The notes under the pieces are model-generated. The model did no database searches and was not told the DNA's origin. It saw only the letters and a program-made list of their open reading frames with translations. The translations under genes were made by a program, and so were the position numbers. Source: Mycobacterium sp. ITM-2016-00317 (GTDB taxonomy: Bacteria > Actinomycetota > Actinomycetes > Mycobacteriales > Mycobacteriaceae). Taken from it: DNA of 64,000 bases. Of this stretch, positions 34,963 through 43,621 are shown piece by piece; within the stretch, counting starts at the first letter, position 1, and each line of letters starts with the position of its first letter. Location of the stretch: assembly GCF_002968295.1 (NCBI RefSeq), contig NZ_CP134399.1:3162001-3226000 (forward strand). The letters run 5' to 3'.

Positions 34963-36213
34963 TCAGCGCATCGTGTAACGGATTGGTAGGTGCTTGAGCC
35001 CACCAACGAAGGTGGTGGCCATCAACTCGGGTTTCCCCGACAACTCAATGTGGTCCAAACGGGGGATCAGCCGACTGAAAAGGCTATTCATCTCCATGCG
35101 CGCCAGCGAGGCGCCCAGGCAGAAGTGCACGCCTTTACCGAAGGCGAGGTGTCTGTTCGGGTCGCGGCCGACGTCGAACCGGAACGGATCGTCGAAGACC
35201 TCCTCGTCACGGTTGCCGGACACATACGCCAAATACACCGCGTCTCCCTTGGCTATCGGGATTCCGCGAACCATCGTGTCGACGGCGGCGGTCCGCATGA
35301 ACTCCTTGACCGGCGTGGACCACCGGATCATCTCCTCGACGGCGGTACCAATCAGGCCGGGATCCCGCTGGAGTCGGGCCAACTCGCCGGGGTGTTCGAT
35401 CAAGGCCAGCAGGCCGCCGCTCATGGCGGCCTTGGTGGTGTCGTGCCCGGCGACGGCCATGAGCAAGTAGTACGACGCGGCGTCGGCGTCCGACAGCAGC
35501 GCGCCGTCGATGCGCGCGTTGGCGATCGCCGAGGCCATGTCCCCGGTCGGGGTCCTTCGTCGCGACAGCGTCAGATCGGAGAAGTACTGGAAGAAGTCCG
35601 TGATGACCGACTTCCGTCCTTGAGGATTGTCGATGCGTCTGTACTCGGCATCGTCGCCACCGACCATCTCCTTGGTGAGGCGAAGAATGTGGGCGAAGTC
35701 GCGCTCGGGGATACCGAGCAGCGACATGATCACGTAGAGAGGGAAATTGGCCGCGATGTCGGTGACGAAGTCGCATTCCGTGCCGATATCATGCATGCGG
35801 TCGACGTAACGTGCAGCTAGTGCGTCGACACGTTCCTCGAGGTCACGCAGTGCCTTGGGGCGGAACCAGTCGGCGGCGATCGCCCGCATCTTGCGATGGC
35901 TCCGGCCGTCCATACGCATCAGCGTGCGAAGACCGGTACCCGCCTCAAGGTCAGCTTGGGCGAGATCGTCCTCCCACGCGACGGCCAGTACGGCACGGGA
36001 CGCGGAGATGAAGAGGTCGCTGTCGCGCTCGATGCCACTGATGTCAGCGTGTTTCGTGATCGCCCAGAACGGTCGGTAGGGCGCCTTGTCGACCCAAGCC
36101 ACGGGGTGCTTGTCCCGCAGGTGGGTCAGCGCCGCGTGTAGGCGGTCCTCGTCGGTGTACGCCATGGGATCTGCGAAGACGTCGGCGGCGGTGTCAGTCG
36201 GACGACTGTTCAT
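34963..36213 (-). CDS. Cytochrome P450
   Basis: A 416-residue soluble bacterial P450. The haem ligand is C365 in AFGKGVHFCLGASLARME, the oxygen-activating I-helix motif is AGHDTT at 255-260, and the ExxR motif is EEMIR at 293-297. It hydroxylates an unknown substrate using ferredoxin partners not encoded nearby. The ATG at 36213 follows AAAGGAG. It lies 82 bases downstream of the aldehyde dehydrogenase gene on the same strand and probably shares its message. Confidence 0.93.
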   Translation of the reverse strand: MNSRPTDTAADVFADPMAYTDEDRLHAALTHLRDKHPVAWVDKAPYRPFWAITKHADISGIERDSDLFISASRAVLAVAWEDDLAQADLEAGTGLRTLMRMDGRSHRKMRAIAADWFRPKALRDLEERVDALAARYVDRMHDIGTECDFVTDIAANFPLYVIMSLLGIPERDFAHILRLTKEMVGGDDAEYRRIDNPQGRKSVITDFFQYFSDLTLSRRRTPTGDMASAIANARIDGALLSDADAASYYLLMAVAGHDTTKAAMSGGLLALIEHPGELARLQRDPGLIGTAVEEMIRWSTPVKEFMRTAAVDTMVRGIPIAKGDAVYLAYVSGNRDEEVFDDPFRFDVGRDPNRHLAFGKGVHFCLGASLARMEMNSLFSRLIPRLDHIELSGKPELMATTFVGGLKHLPIRYTMR

Positions 36214-36295
36214 CTGAACTCCTTTTCGAAGTGGTCACTCTGGTTGTGCATCGGGCGCCACGCGGCCCTGGCCTGGCGCAGTTCTGCCGCGACGG

Positions 36296-37750
36296 TCAGG
36301 CGTAGATCGCTTTGACGTGCATGTAGTTGTCCATTGCGGTAGAACCCAACTCACGGCCAATTCCACTGCTGCGCACGCCACCGAACGGTGCTCCGATATC
36401 GGGTTGGTAGCGGTTGATGCCGACGGTGCCGGTGCGGATCCGGCGGGCGATGGGCTTGCCTCGGTCTGGATCGGAGGTCCAAACGGTCCCACCGAGCCCG
36501 TAGGCCGAATTGTTGGCGATGCGCACTGCGTCGTCGGTGTCGGTATAACCGATGACCGACAGGACCGGCCCGAAGATCTCCTCCTGCGCAATCGTGGCGC
36601 CATTGTCCACATCGGCGAAAAGTGTTGGCTCGACGAACCATCCGGTGTCGTGCCGTGCAGCGTTTCCGCCTACGACGCAGCGCGCCCCTTCGTGTATGCC
36701 CTTTTTGATATAGCGCTGGACGCGGTCTCGGTGTGCGCTGGAAACCATGGGGCCGATCTGAGTAGCGGGATCGAGTGCGTCTCCCACGCGAAGCGACGAG
36801 ACCAAGGCGGCAAGAGTGTCGACGACCTCGGAATAACGACTTTCGGGGGCCAGGATCCGCGTGCTCAAGAAGCAGGTTTGACCGTTGTTCAGCAGCGTCG
36901 CCTCGAAGAGTCGCTCGCCGATGACCGAAAGGTCGAGGTCGGCATCATCGAGGATGATCGCTGCCGATTTCCCACCCAGTTCCAGAGTTACCGGGCGGAA
37001 GAGCCGACCACATACCTCAGCGATCTGGCGTCCGATCTCTGTCGAGCCCGTGAATGCCACCTTGTCGACCCCGGGATGTTCGACGAGGTGAGCACTGGCC
37101 TCGGCGCCACCACCCACGATGTTGACCACACCCGGTGGAATAGCAGTTGCCGAAACGGCTTCGGCGAAGGTGTAGCTGTCTAGCAGCGTCTGAGGGGAAG
37201 GTTTGAGCACCACGGTGCAACCCGCGGCAAGCGCTGGAGCGTATTTGAACGAGGCGAGGGATTGAGGATAATTCCACGGCACGATGGCTGCCACCACCCC
37301 CATTGGTTCTCTCCGGATCAACGTCGTGCCGTTCATCAGGTGAGGCTGCTCGGATTCGAACTGGGTATCGCGAAGAATCCCTGCGTAATAGCGCAGAACC
37401 AGAGCAGGCGTGACCGCTTCTACATTGCGTGAGAACGCGATCGGCATCCCGTTCTGCGACGAGACACGGCACGAAAGTTCATCGGCCCGGGCCGTCAGTT
37501 CGTCGGCCAACTGCTCGAGAGCGGCGGCTCGCCTCGCCGGTTCCCAGTTGGGCCACCCATGAGCATCGTCGAACGCGGCACGAGCGGAGGCAACCGCGGC
37601 GTCCACGTCACGCGGCTCCGCGGAGGGCACCACGCCCACGACTTCCTCCGTGCTGGGCGACACCAGTGCGATGGTCTCATTGGACGCAGGCTTCATCCAT
37701 CTACCGTCGATGAAAAGCGAATCGTAGAAATACACTCTTGCTCCATTCAT
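36296..37750 (-). CDS. NAD(P)-dependent aldehyde dehydrogenase
   Basis: A 484-residue aldehyde dehydrogenase oxidising an aldehyde to the acid. The catalytic cysteine is C293 in NNGQTCFLSTR, the general base is E257 in TLELGGKSA, and the cofactor lysine is in VVLKPSPQT. The C-terminal GVRSSGIGRELG is typical. Codon choice looks less GC-biased than in flanking housekeeping genes, hinting at acquisition. The ATG at 37750 has no good ribosome site; a GTG at 37735 preceded by GGAG is an alternative. Probably the first gene of an ALDH-P450 operon driven from the region holding the 28-nt element. Confidence 0.92.
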   Translation of the reverse strand: MNGARVYFYDSLFIDGRWMKPASNETIALVSPSTEEVVGVVPSAEPRDVDAAVASARAAFDDAHGWPNWEPARRAAALEQLADELTARADELSCRVSSQNGMPIAFSRNVEAVTPALVLRYYAGILRDTQFESEQPHLMNGTTLIRREPMGVVAAIVPWNYPQSLASFKYAPALAAGCTVVLKPSPQTLLDSYTFAEAVSATAIPPGVVNIVGGGAEASAHLVEHPGVDKVAFTGSTEIGRQIAEVCGRLFRPVTLELGGKSAAIILDDADLDLSVIGERLFEATLLNNGQTCFLSTRILAPESRYSEVVDTLAALVSSLRVGDALDPATQIGPMVSSAHRDRVQRYIKKGIHEGARCVVGGNAARHDTGWFVEPTLFADVDNGATIAQEEIFGPVLSVIGYTDTDDAVRIANNSAYGLGGTVWTSDPDRGKPIARRIRTGTVGINRYQPDIGAPFGGVRSSGIGRELGSTAMDNYMHVKAIYA

Positions 37751-37844
37751 GGAAACGGGACAGAACCGGGATGTTTCCGGTGAATCCCTGCGGACAGCGA
37801 CAGGCGACGCTCGGAGTGGATCTGAGGGACCCTCCGCATAAGCG

Positions 37845-37872
37845 AGTGTCGCCGCGACTCGATGTATTACCG
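37845..37872. promoter_or_regulatory. 28-nt element, copy A, shared with 41841-41868
   Basis: AGTGTCGCCG, four variable bases, then TCGATGTATTACCG: the ten- and fourteen-base parts are identical to copy B. It lies about 95 bases upstream of the aldehyde dehydrogenase operon (minus strand) and 65 bases before a decayed sigma-gene end (plus strand). Read on the minus strand it becomes CGGTAATACATCGA-N4-CGGCGACACT, with spacing compatible with an ECF-type -35/-10 pair. It may be a sigma-dependent promoter or a regulator site. Confidence 0.55.
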
Positions 37873-37937
37873 CGGCGCGCATTCCCGCACAACGAAGTCC
37901 GACACCCGCAGATGAGCGACGGGTGAGAAAAGGACCG

Positions 37938-38025
37938 TTTTCGCCTGACGTCGTAAGATCCGCAGAGCCGTGACCGCAAAGGGTTCGGACCCCGATCTTT
38001 CAGGGCTCACAGACCCACAGCGATC
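37938..38025 (+). pseudogene. Remnant of the 3' end of an ECF sigma factor gene
   Basis: This stretch aligns over about 88 bases with the last part of the intact sigma gene at 42664-42749. The first 28 bases match at 24 positions, including an identical 14-mer CGTAAGATCCGCAG. Translated, it reads RRKIRR then AVTAKGSDPD and LTDPQR, against RRKIRR, FLAANGFDAD and LTDSR in the intact protein, with a stop codon interrupting just before RRKIRR. Only the final region-4 tail survives. It indicates a former second copy of that sigma gene at this place. Confidence 0.65.
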
Positions 38026-38276
38026 TCACGGGGCCGAAGGGCAGCGATGCCGTGGTCACCGGTCTGTCCTTCCTCCGGTTTTCGTCTCATCGCGGACTCG
38101 AATACGAGCGCCCGGCTTCCCTAACGAGCGCGACGGCTCAAGACGTGTTCCGGCACGCGTGACCCGATGAACGGGGTGCGGCGACCGCTTACCCGATTCG
38201 ACAACTCGCGCTGACGACGCCGGCAGTGAGGGGGCCGGCACGTGCGCCGAGCTTGAAACGAAACAGGAGAACTCGA

Positions 38277-39014
38277 ATGGACAGCGCCAATCATTCCGTT
38301 GACATGGCAGGCGGGGGAGAACAGGACGCCGCGGCGTCAAACACACCGACGGTTCAGGATTGGAGCCGAGGCTCGGCGGAGCTGCGCTTCGCCGCCGAAG
38401 CCCTCCCCGTACGCGAGGACCTTCGGCGGATTGCCCTCCGCTACACCAGGAACGCACATGACGCGGAGGACCTCATCCAGGAGACTTACCTCAGGGCGTG
38501 GACACACTTCACATCGTTCGAATCCGGAACAAACGTCCGGGCCTGGATGGCGCGCATCATGGGGCACATTTGGATCGACATGCATCGACGAGCCACCCGG
38601 CGGCCGCAGGAAACGCTGTTCGAATCCTGGGACGGGCATGCGGCTCACAGTATGGACGTTGCGCAATCGGCAGAAGCGGTCGCACTACAGCGCCAAGGGG
38701 ACGATTCGCTCAAGGAGTGCATTGCGCGGCTACCGAAGAGCTTTCAGGCGGTCGTCTTCTACGCGGATGTCTGCCAATTCCCCATCAGCGAAATCGCCGC
38801 GATCGAGCGCATTCCGGTCGGTACAGCGACGTCGCGTCTTTATCGGGCGCGCCGACGGCTACGCTCGCAACTCACCTCGAATGGGGAGGTCATCGTTGCC
38901 GATGTGCACGGCGGCACCCACGGAGATGAGGGCGCGGCGCCGAGCCGCCAAGTGGGGGTACAGACCACATCCGGTCCGACGGAAGGGACTACAGCTGTCA
39001 CCCGGCGCCACTGA
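38277..39014 (+). CDS. ECF RNA polymerase sigma factor (SigE/SigH/SigR-like)
   Basis: A 245-residue extracytoplasmic-function sigma factor. Region 2 is LRRIALRYTRNAHDAEDLIQETYLRAWTHFTSF with NVRAWMARIMGHIWIDMHRR at about residues 43-110. Region 4 is ECIARLPKSFQAVVFYADVC, then FPISEIAAIERIPVGTATSRLYRARRRLRSQL. About 48 residues follow region 4, an unusually long tail. No anti-sigma gene follows; the gene ends at a terminator hairpin. AGGAGAA precedes the ATG. It is divergent from the ALDH-P450 operon and may control the neighbouring oxidative genes. Confidence 0.9.
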   Translation: MDSANHSVDMAGGGEQDAAASNTPTVQDWSRGSAELRFAAEALPVREDLRRIALRYTRNAHDAEDLIQETYLRAWTHFTSFESGTNVRAWMARIMGHIWIDMHRRATRRPQETLFESWDGHAAHSMDVAQSAEAVALQRQGDDSLKECIARLPKSFQAVVFYADVCQFPISEIAAIERIPVGTATSRLYRARRRLRSQLTSNGEVIVADVHGGTHGDEGAAPSRQVGVQTTSGPTEGTTAVTRRH

Positions 39015-39160
39015 CGGTCTTCGTCGCTCGGCGCGGGGTTGCCACCGTCCCGCGGCAGCACAGGCTCGACTTCCGGTGAGTGCGCCGCGATGAGGCTCGA
39101 TCGGGCTAAGCAGCGTCGGCGTCCACTCCGCCGAAGAACACTGCACCGACAACTGGTTGA

Positions 39161-39197
39161 CCCGCCCCGGACGTCGGCCTCAACGTCGCGGGGCGGG
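39161..39197. terminator. Bidirectional terminator hairpin
   Basis: CCCGCCCCGGACGT (39161-39174) pairs with ACGTCGCGGGGCGGG (39183-39197) with a single bulged base and an 8-base loop. It lies between the convergent sigma factor and GMC oxidoreductase genes and probably stops both. Confidence 0.75.
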
Positions 39198-39214
39198 TTG
39201 CCCTCAGCTACGGT

Positions 39215-40897
39215 TCACAGCCCGTGCGCGTCTTTGAGCAGTTCAGCTGCGCGCTCGCCGATGACCACACAAGGTGCCATGGTATTTCCGGTGGTGATGC
39301 GGGGCATGATCGAGCCATCGGCGATGCGCAGGCGGTCCACTCCATACACCCGCAATTGGCCGTCGACCACCGACATCTCGTCGCGGCCCATCTTGGCGGT
39401 GCACGTCTGGTGCCAGTACGTAGAGGCGGCGTCCCGGATGAACCTTTCGAGTTCCCGGCCCTTCAATTTGCCTGGCTTCACTTCGCGTTTCACGAACGGA
39501 CGTAGCGGGGCAGCGTAGGCGATCTCGCGGGATAGTTCCACGCCGGCCACCGCGGCGGCCATGTCCGCGGGAGCGGACAACATATTGGGGTCGATGCGAA
39601 CAGGGTCGGTCGGATCAGCGCCGGTCAACCGCACGCTCCCTCGGCTCTCCGGTCGTACAACACCTGTGCCTAATGTCCACCCATTCTCGGGGAGACCGAA
39701 TCGGGCGGCGGCTTCCGGACTGGCGATTGGACGCTCCACCTGGCACGTCTGGATATCTGGCGTGTCGAGACCCGGATCGCTCTTCCAGAAGAAGACGGCC
39801 TCTCCTGCGTTATTGCGGGGAACCATCGGTTGCGGCGACTCCCATACTGAAGCCACGGCAGGATGGTCCTGCATGTTCCGGCCCACGCCGGGAAGATGGC
39901 GAGTGGGTGTGATGCCGACACGACTCAGTTCGGGACAATCACCGATGCCGGAGAGCATCAACACCTTTGGCGTCTGGATCGCGCCGAGAGACAGTACAAC
40001 CTCCGAACCGGCACGGATCCGGTGCGTCGCGCCTCGGTAGAGGAACTCCACCCCGGTTGCACAACTACCTTCCAATGTCACCCGAGTCACGAGGGCATGG
40101 GTCAGCACGGTGAGGTTGTGCCGGTCCATGTACGGGTAGGTGTAGGAGCGGAATACCGATTGCCGCACGCCGTCACAAACGCGAATCTCAGCGAGCGACG
40201 CTCCACCCCCACCCTCCATAATCCTCCCGTTCTGGCTGTCGAAGGTTGGCAGCCCCACAGCGGCTGCCGCAGCCACAAGCGCGGGAGCTACCGGGTGTGG
40301 GTCCGGTGCCGGCTGTACGTAGACGACGCCGCCGGTACCGCGACGTTCCGGATCAGGCGCGCCGCGCCAATCTTCGATCCGACGATAGATGTCGAGCACC
40401 GCATCGTATCCCCAGGCGTCGTCGTCGGCCTCAGAGGCGAAGTAGTCCCAGTCGTTCTTGTGACCACGTGCCCACATCATCACGTTGATACTCGAGCCGC
40501 CACCAAGAACCTTGCCCATGTTCATCGGAATCGACCGACCGTTGAGGTTCGGGTTGGGTTCGGCGGCATAGTTCCAGTCCGTCGCGCCGCCGATGTTCAG
40601 CGGCCACAGATGCGGCTGCAAGACAGACTCCAGGTCATCGTCGGGGCCGGCCTCGAGTAGCAACACATTCACCGCGGGATTCTCGGCGAGGCGACGGGCC
40701 ACCACCGATCCCGAAGACCCTGATCCACAGACGATAAAGTCGTACTGCGTCTTCAATGCGGAACGCAGTCTGTCCTGATTGATTCGGATCCGCTGCGCCA
40801 ATCCGCGATCCGCGGAACCGGCGCTGTCATCGAAGATCTCGCGTTCCGATGTCCAGCCACCCGCTACCGGGTCTTCTGTACCTCTGTTGTCAGCCAT
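39215..40897 (-). CDS. GMC-family FAD-dependent alcohol oxidoreductase
   Basis: A 560-residue glucose-methanol-choline flavoenzyme that oxidises an alcohol to an aldehyde. The FAD-binding motif is VCGSGSSGSVVARRLAENP near residue 55, the GMC signature GKVLGGGSSINVMMWARGHKNDWD follows, and the active-site histidine lies in STYWHQTCTAKMG. The C-terminal GNTMAPCVVIGERAAELL binds FAD. The ATG at 40897 has GAGGAG 9 bases upstream and is preferred over the one at 40939. With the ALDH and P450 nearby it fits a hydroxylation-alcohol-aldehyde-acid route. Confidence 0.9.
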   Translation of the reverse strand: MADNRGTEDPVAGGWTSEREIFDDSAGSADRGLAQRIRINQDRLRSALKTQYDFIVCGSGSSGSVVARRLAENPAVNVLLLEAGPDDDLESVLQPHLWPLNIGGATDWNYAAEPNPNLNGRSIPMNMGKVLGGGSSINVMMWARGHKNDWDYFASEADDDAWGYDAVLDIYRRIEDWRGAPDPERRGTGGVVYVQPAPDPHPVAPALVAAAAAVGLPTFDSQNGRIMEGGGGASLAEIRVCDGVRQSVFRSYTYPYMDRHNLTVLTHALVTRVTLEGSCATGVEFLYRGATHRIRAGSEVVLSLGAIQTPKVLMLSGIGDCPELSRVGITPTRHLPGVGRNMQDHPAVASVWESPQPMVPRNNAGEAVFFWKSDPGLDTPDIQTCQVERPIASPEAAARFGLPENGWTLGTGVVRPESRGSVRLTGADPTDPVRIDPNMLSAPADMAAAVAGVELSREIAYAAPLRPFVKREVKPGKLKGRELERFIRDAASTYWHQTCTAKMGRDEMSVVDGQLRVYGVDRLRIADGSIMPRITTGNTMAPCVVIGERAAELLKDAHGL

Positions 40898-41033
40898 ACC
40901 GTTTGACTCCTCGCGATAGAGCTCTCTCGACGCTGTCATGACGATTCCGTAATAGGCTCTGCCACTTGCGGTTTAACCAGGTCGTCTGACTTCTTGGCGT
41001 CCTCGACTGTTACGTTCTTACCGACCGCACCGG

Positions 41034-41633
41034 TCACCCCGTTGCGGTGCCCCGGTGCCTCCTGCGAGCGTGATCACCACCAGAGGAACGATCAGGCGAT
41101 CCCAGTTGCACCACTTTCAGTTCGGTGAGGTCTTTGACCTGGCGCGCGCCGTTGCGGTCGCCGGGCACAACCAGACGGGGCTGTTCAAGTGGCGTGCCGT
41201 CCTCGGCCCAGGCAATGAGCGCTGGTGACGGCGTGCCCTCCGAGAGGACCTCGGTCCATGCGAGTGTCGCGGCGTAGCCGTCCGCGCCGGTTGCCACGAT
41301 TGCAATGGTCAAGAACGGATGTGATTGGCCATCGACGCCGCGCGGATTGGCCGTGAACAGCAACGACTCCACGGTCGCGCCGATGTAGACATGGCGCTGT
41401 GTACCGCCCTCAGCCGCGACTGCGACCGGTTGCGTGTGATGCTGGAAACTCTGGAGGGTGGCAACACTGACCGTCATGGGCGTGTAGACGTCGCCGAATA
41501 TCCGCACCTCGCCGGAAGCTCGGGCGGCTGGGCGCACGGGAGAGTCCGCGCCATTCGCCCCAGCGCATCCGACGACAAGCGCGAACGCCGTCAGCAGTAT
41601 CGGCAAATGCCTGCGAGGGCGCCTTGTTTTCAA
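41034..41633 (-). CDS. Lipoprotein with molybdopterin-oxidoreductase-like fold
   Basis: About 199 residues from a TTG at 41633 preceded by GGGAGG; this start gives a compact signal peptide KTRRPRRHLPILLTAFALVVGC with the lipobox ending at C23. The mature domain (EVRIFGDVYTPMTVSVATLQSF, HVYIGATVESLLFTA, PRLVVPGDRNGARQVKDLTELKVVQLG) resembles the sulfite-oxidase/YedY fold. The molybdopterin-ligating cysteine is not apparent, so it may be a non-catalytic partner. It precedes the GMC gene on the same strand by about 136 bases. An ATG at 41717 would lengthen it. Confidence 0.7.
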   Translation of the reverse strand: MKTRRPRRHLPILLTAFALVVGCAGANGADSPVRPAARASGEVRIFGDVYTPMTVSVATLQSFQHHTQPVAVAAEGGTQRHVYIGATVESLLFTANPRGVDGQSHPFLTIAIVATGADGYAATLAWTEVLSEGTPSPALIAWAEDGTPLEQPRLVVPGDRNGARQVKDLTELKVVQLGSPDRSSGGDHARRRHRGTATG

Positions 41634-41840
41634 CCGGGTGACCTCCCGCACCGCGGGCCTCACGACGCAGCCGGCAACGCGACGATCCGCAGGCGGGGCA
41701 GTTCTATCAGAAAACATTTCGCTCCAGTTCTTGAGTGATCAGACAGTCGGAGGCGTCTCCCCTCGGCCCCGGACTGTGGCGACGAATCCTTTCGGCGGAC
41801 AGCAGGACTTATTTCAAGTGGGTTCGGCCTGTCCTGGCTC

Positions 41841-41868
41841 AGTGTCGCCGGCGGTCGATGTATTACCG
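41841..41868. promoter_or_regulatory. 28-nt element, copy B, shared with 37845-37872
   Basis: AGTGTCGCCG-gcgg-TCGATGTATTACCG, identical to copy A except in the four central bases. It lies about 210 bases upstream of the lipoprotein-GMC operon (minus) and 225 bases upstream of the second sigma gene (plus), so it could serve either direction. The 459-base gap between those two genes holds no other feature I can support. Confidence 0.55.
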
Positions 41869-42092
41869 TCGCCCCGGGCCGCACCACCGCACCGTTGCCG
41901 TTGACACGCATCCGCCGCGCCAATATATTGCATATGGCGGTGCTCAAGGATCTGAAAGATCGAAAGCTCGGTTTCGATCAGCGCAGGGCGCACCTTGGCT
42001 TCTGACGCGGCGAGCATCAATCGGTAGTTCGGCACCCGCGTGCAACGCCCACAGAGGAGGCGAAGGCGTGAGAAGCGAAGAGGTCCAGGGGA

Positions 42093-42749
42093 ATGAGTAG
42101 CCGTCCGCCTACAGGAGACCGCGACGACGACTCAGTGAAATGGTTGCAACAGCTCCTGGACCAGGGCTGCCCCGGGCACCGCTGCGCCGTGACACGCATG
42201 CACGAGTTCTTGTTCAAAGCCGCCCGTCGCGAGCTCTACCGCAGAAGTGGGACCTTCACCGGCAAGGAGGTCAATGACCTCGCCCTTCAGGTGGCAGCGG
42301 ACGCGCTGTTGGCGGTGTTGGCGAAGCTGCCCAGCTTCCGAGGCGAAAGTCAGCTCACCACTTGGGCATACAGGTTTGCAGCCCTCGAGTTGTCAAACAA
42401 GCTCAAGTGCCGCCGTCGCCATTCGTGGACTCTCCGCGCGCCGATGGACCATGACGACTGGGACAACTTTCCCGACCGAGTTCACCACAGCCCGAGCCGT
42501 CACGCGGAGGCTCGCGAGATGCTGACAGCGGTGACCCAGGCGGTGACAACCGTGCTCACAGAACGGCAGCGGGACGTGTTCATCGAAACCGTAGTCGAGG
42601 GAAACCCGCCTAATGACGTCGCCGACAAGTACGGAATCTCACGAAACACGCTTTACAAGAGCATTTTCGACTCCCGCCGTAAGATCCGCAGATTCCTGGC
42701 AGCAAACGGGTTCGACGCCGATGGTCCAGCGCTGACCGACTCACGATGA
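42093..42749 (+). CDS. ECF-type RNA polymerase sigma factor
   Basis: A 218-residue sigma-70-family protein. Region 2 is VNDLALQVAADALLAVLAKLPSFRGESQLTTWAYRFAALELSNKLKCRRRH at about residues 52-102. Region 4 is TDVL-type VTTVLTERQRDVFIETVVEGNPPNDVADKYGISRNTLYKSIFDSRRKIRRFL, ending at about residue 206. It belongs to a different ECF subgroup from the one at 38277. The ATG at 42093 has AGGGG upstream. No anti-sigma gene follows; the acetoacetate decarboxylase gene converges from downstream. A remnant of a second copy survives at 37938. Confidence 0.88.
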   Translation: MSSRPPTGDRDDDSVKWLQQLLDQGCPGHRCAVTRMHEFLFKAARRELYRRSGTFTGKEVNDLALQVAADALLAVLAKLPSFRGESQLTTWAYRFAALELSNKLKCRRRHSWTLRAPMDHDDWDNFPDRVHHSPSRHAEAREMLTAVTQAVTTVLTERQRDVFIETVVEGNPPNDVADKYGISRNTLYKSIFDSRRKIRRFLAANGFDADGPALTDSR

Positions 42750-42811
42750 GCTCGCTGCGGCATCCGCCGTGCCGGTGAGGCCGCACGAGGGCCGCCATGG
42801 TTCACCAGGGT

Positions 42812-43621
42812 CTATTTTGCGAGATAATCGTGCACTGTCCCTCTCCATCCCAGCATGAAGTCCATGTGGGTGAATGTTGCGCTCAGAACTTCCTTGATGT
42901 GCAGGACCCGTCCCGTATCAAGAGTTATCCGGTTATCCGCGAAAGTGATGTTTGCGCCCCGGCAGTCGTGCACGTGGTAGTCGTCCGCCGTTTCGAGCGG
43001 TTGGCCCGCTAGCTGCAATACGTCCCATCCCGAGCCGTCGGCCTTCGGAATCGCCTTGAGGACGAAGGCGACCTCCTCGACCATTCGGGCCAAGGCGGAT
43101 GGTTCAGCCGGCGCGCCGCGCTTGTCGACGTCGACGTCGACGACGACGACCCCATGACGCATGACCTTGATCGCCACCGCGTGGTCGAAGTCGCCATCGA
43201 CAGTGAACTCGGCTTCTCGTTTGGGCATTCCCAGGAGATGGTGCCCCGCCATGATGGGAGAAACTGCGCTCTCTGGTGTGCTGCTGCCAAGGAACATCTG
43301 GATTACGTAGTGGCCGGAGACCTCCCGAGCTGATGTTCTCAGCGTCGCCGGCATCCCGATGGTGAGCTCGTTGTAGGGCCTGATGTTGCTTTCGGGCGCC
43401 GCGAACTTGTTGAAACCGACGGTCACGACATCTTCGAAGCCAGGTAGCGGGTAGAGGTCTTGGGGCAGGATGCCCTCTAGGTCGCGTGGGTCGACGCGAA
43501 TCGACGCGGTATACATGCGTGCGTCTTGGAACATGTAGGGCGGCAGTGGATACGCTGATGTGACCTCAGCGGGAATTTGAACTTGCGTTTCACCGTGCGT
43601 CTTCTCCTGCAACACTTTCAT
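42812..43621 (-). CDS. Acetoacetate decarboxylase-family protein
   Basis: A 269-residue protein of the ADC fold. The catalytic Schiff-base lysine is probably K134 in LLGMPKREAEF, preceded by the glutamate-containing NELTIGMPA stretch near residue 85. True ADC makes acetone from acetoacetate; relatives act as aldolases or hydratases on other oxo-acids, so the reaction here is open. GAAGAG precedes the ATG. It ends the oxidation cluster and converges with the second sigma gene. Confidence 0.87.
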   Translation of the reverse strand: MKVLQEKTHGETQVQIPAEVTSAYPLPPYMFQDARMYTASIRVDPRDLEGILPQDLYPLPGFEDVVTVGFNKFAAPESNIRPYNELTIGMPATLRTSAREVSGHYVIQMFLGSSTPESAVSPIMAGHHLLGMPKREAEFTVDGDFDHAVAIKVMRHGVVVVDVDVDKRGAPAEPSALARMVEEVAFVLKAIPKADGSGWDVLQLAGQPLETADDYHVHDCRGANITFADNRITLDTGRVLHIKEVLSATFTHMDFMLGWRGTVHDYLAK

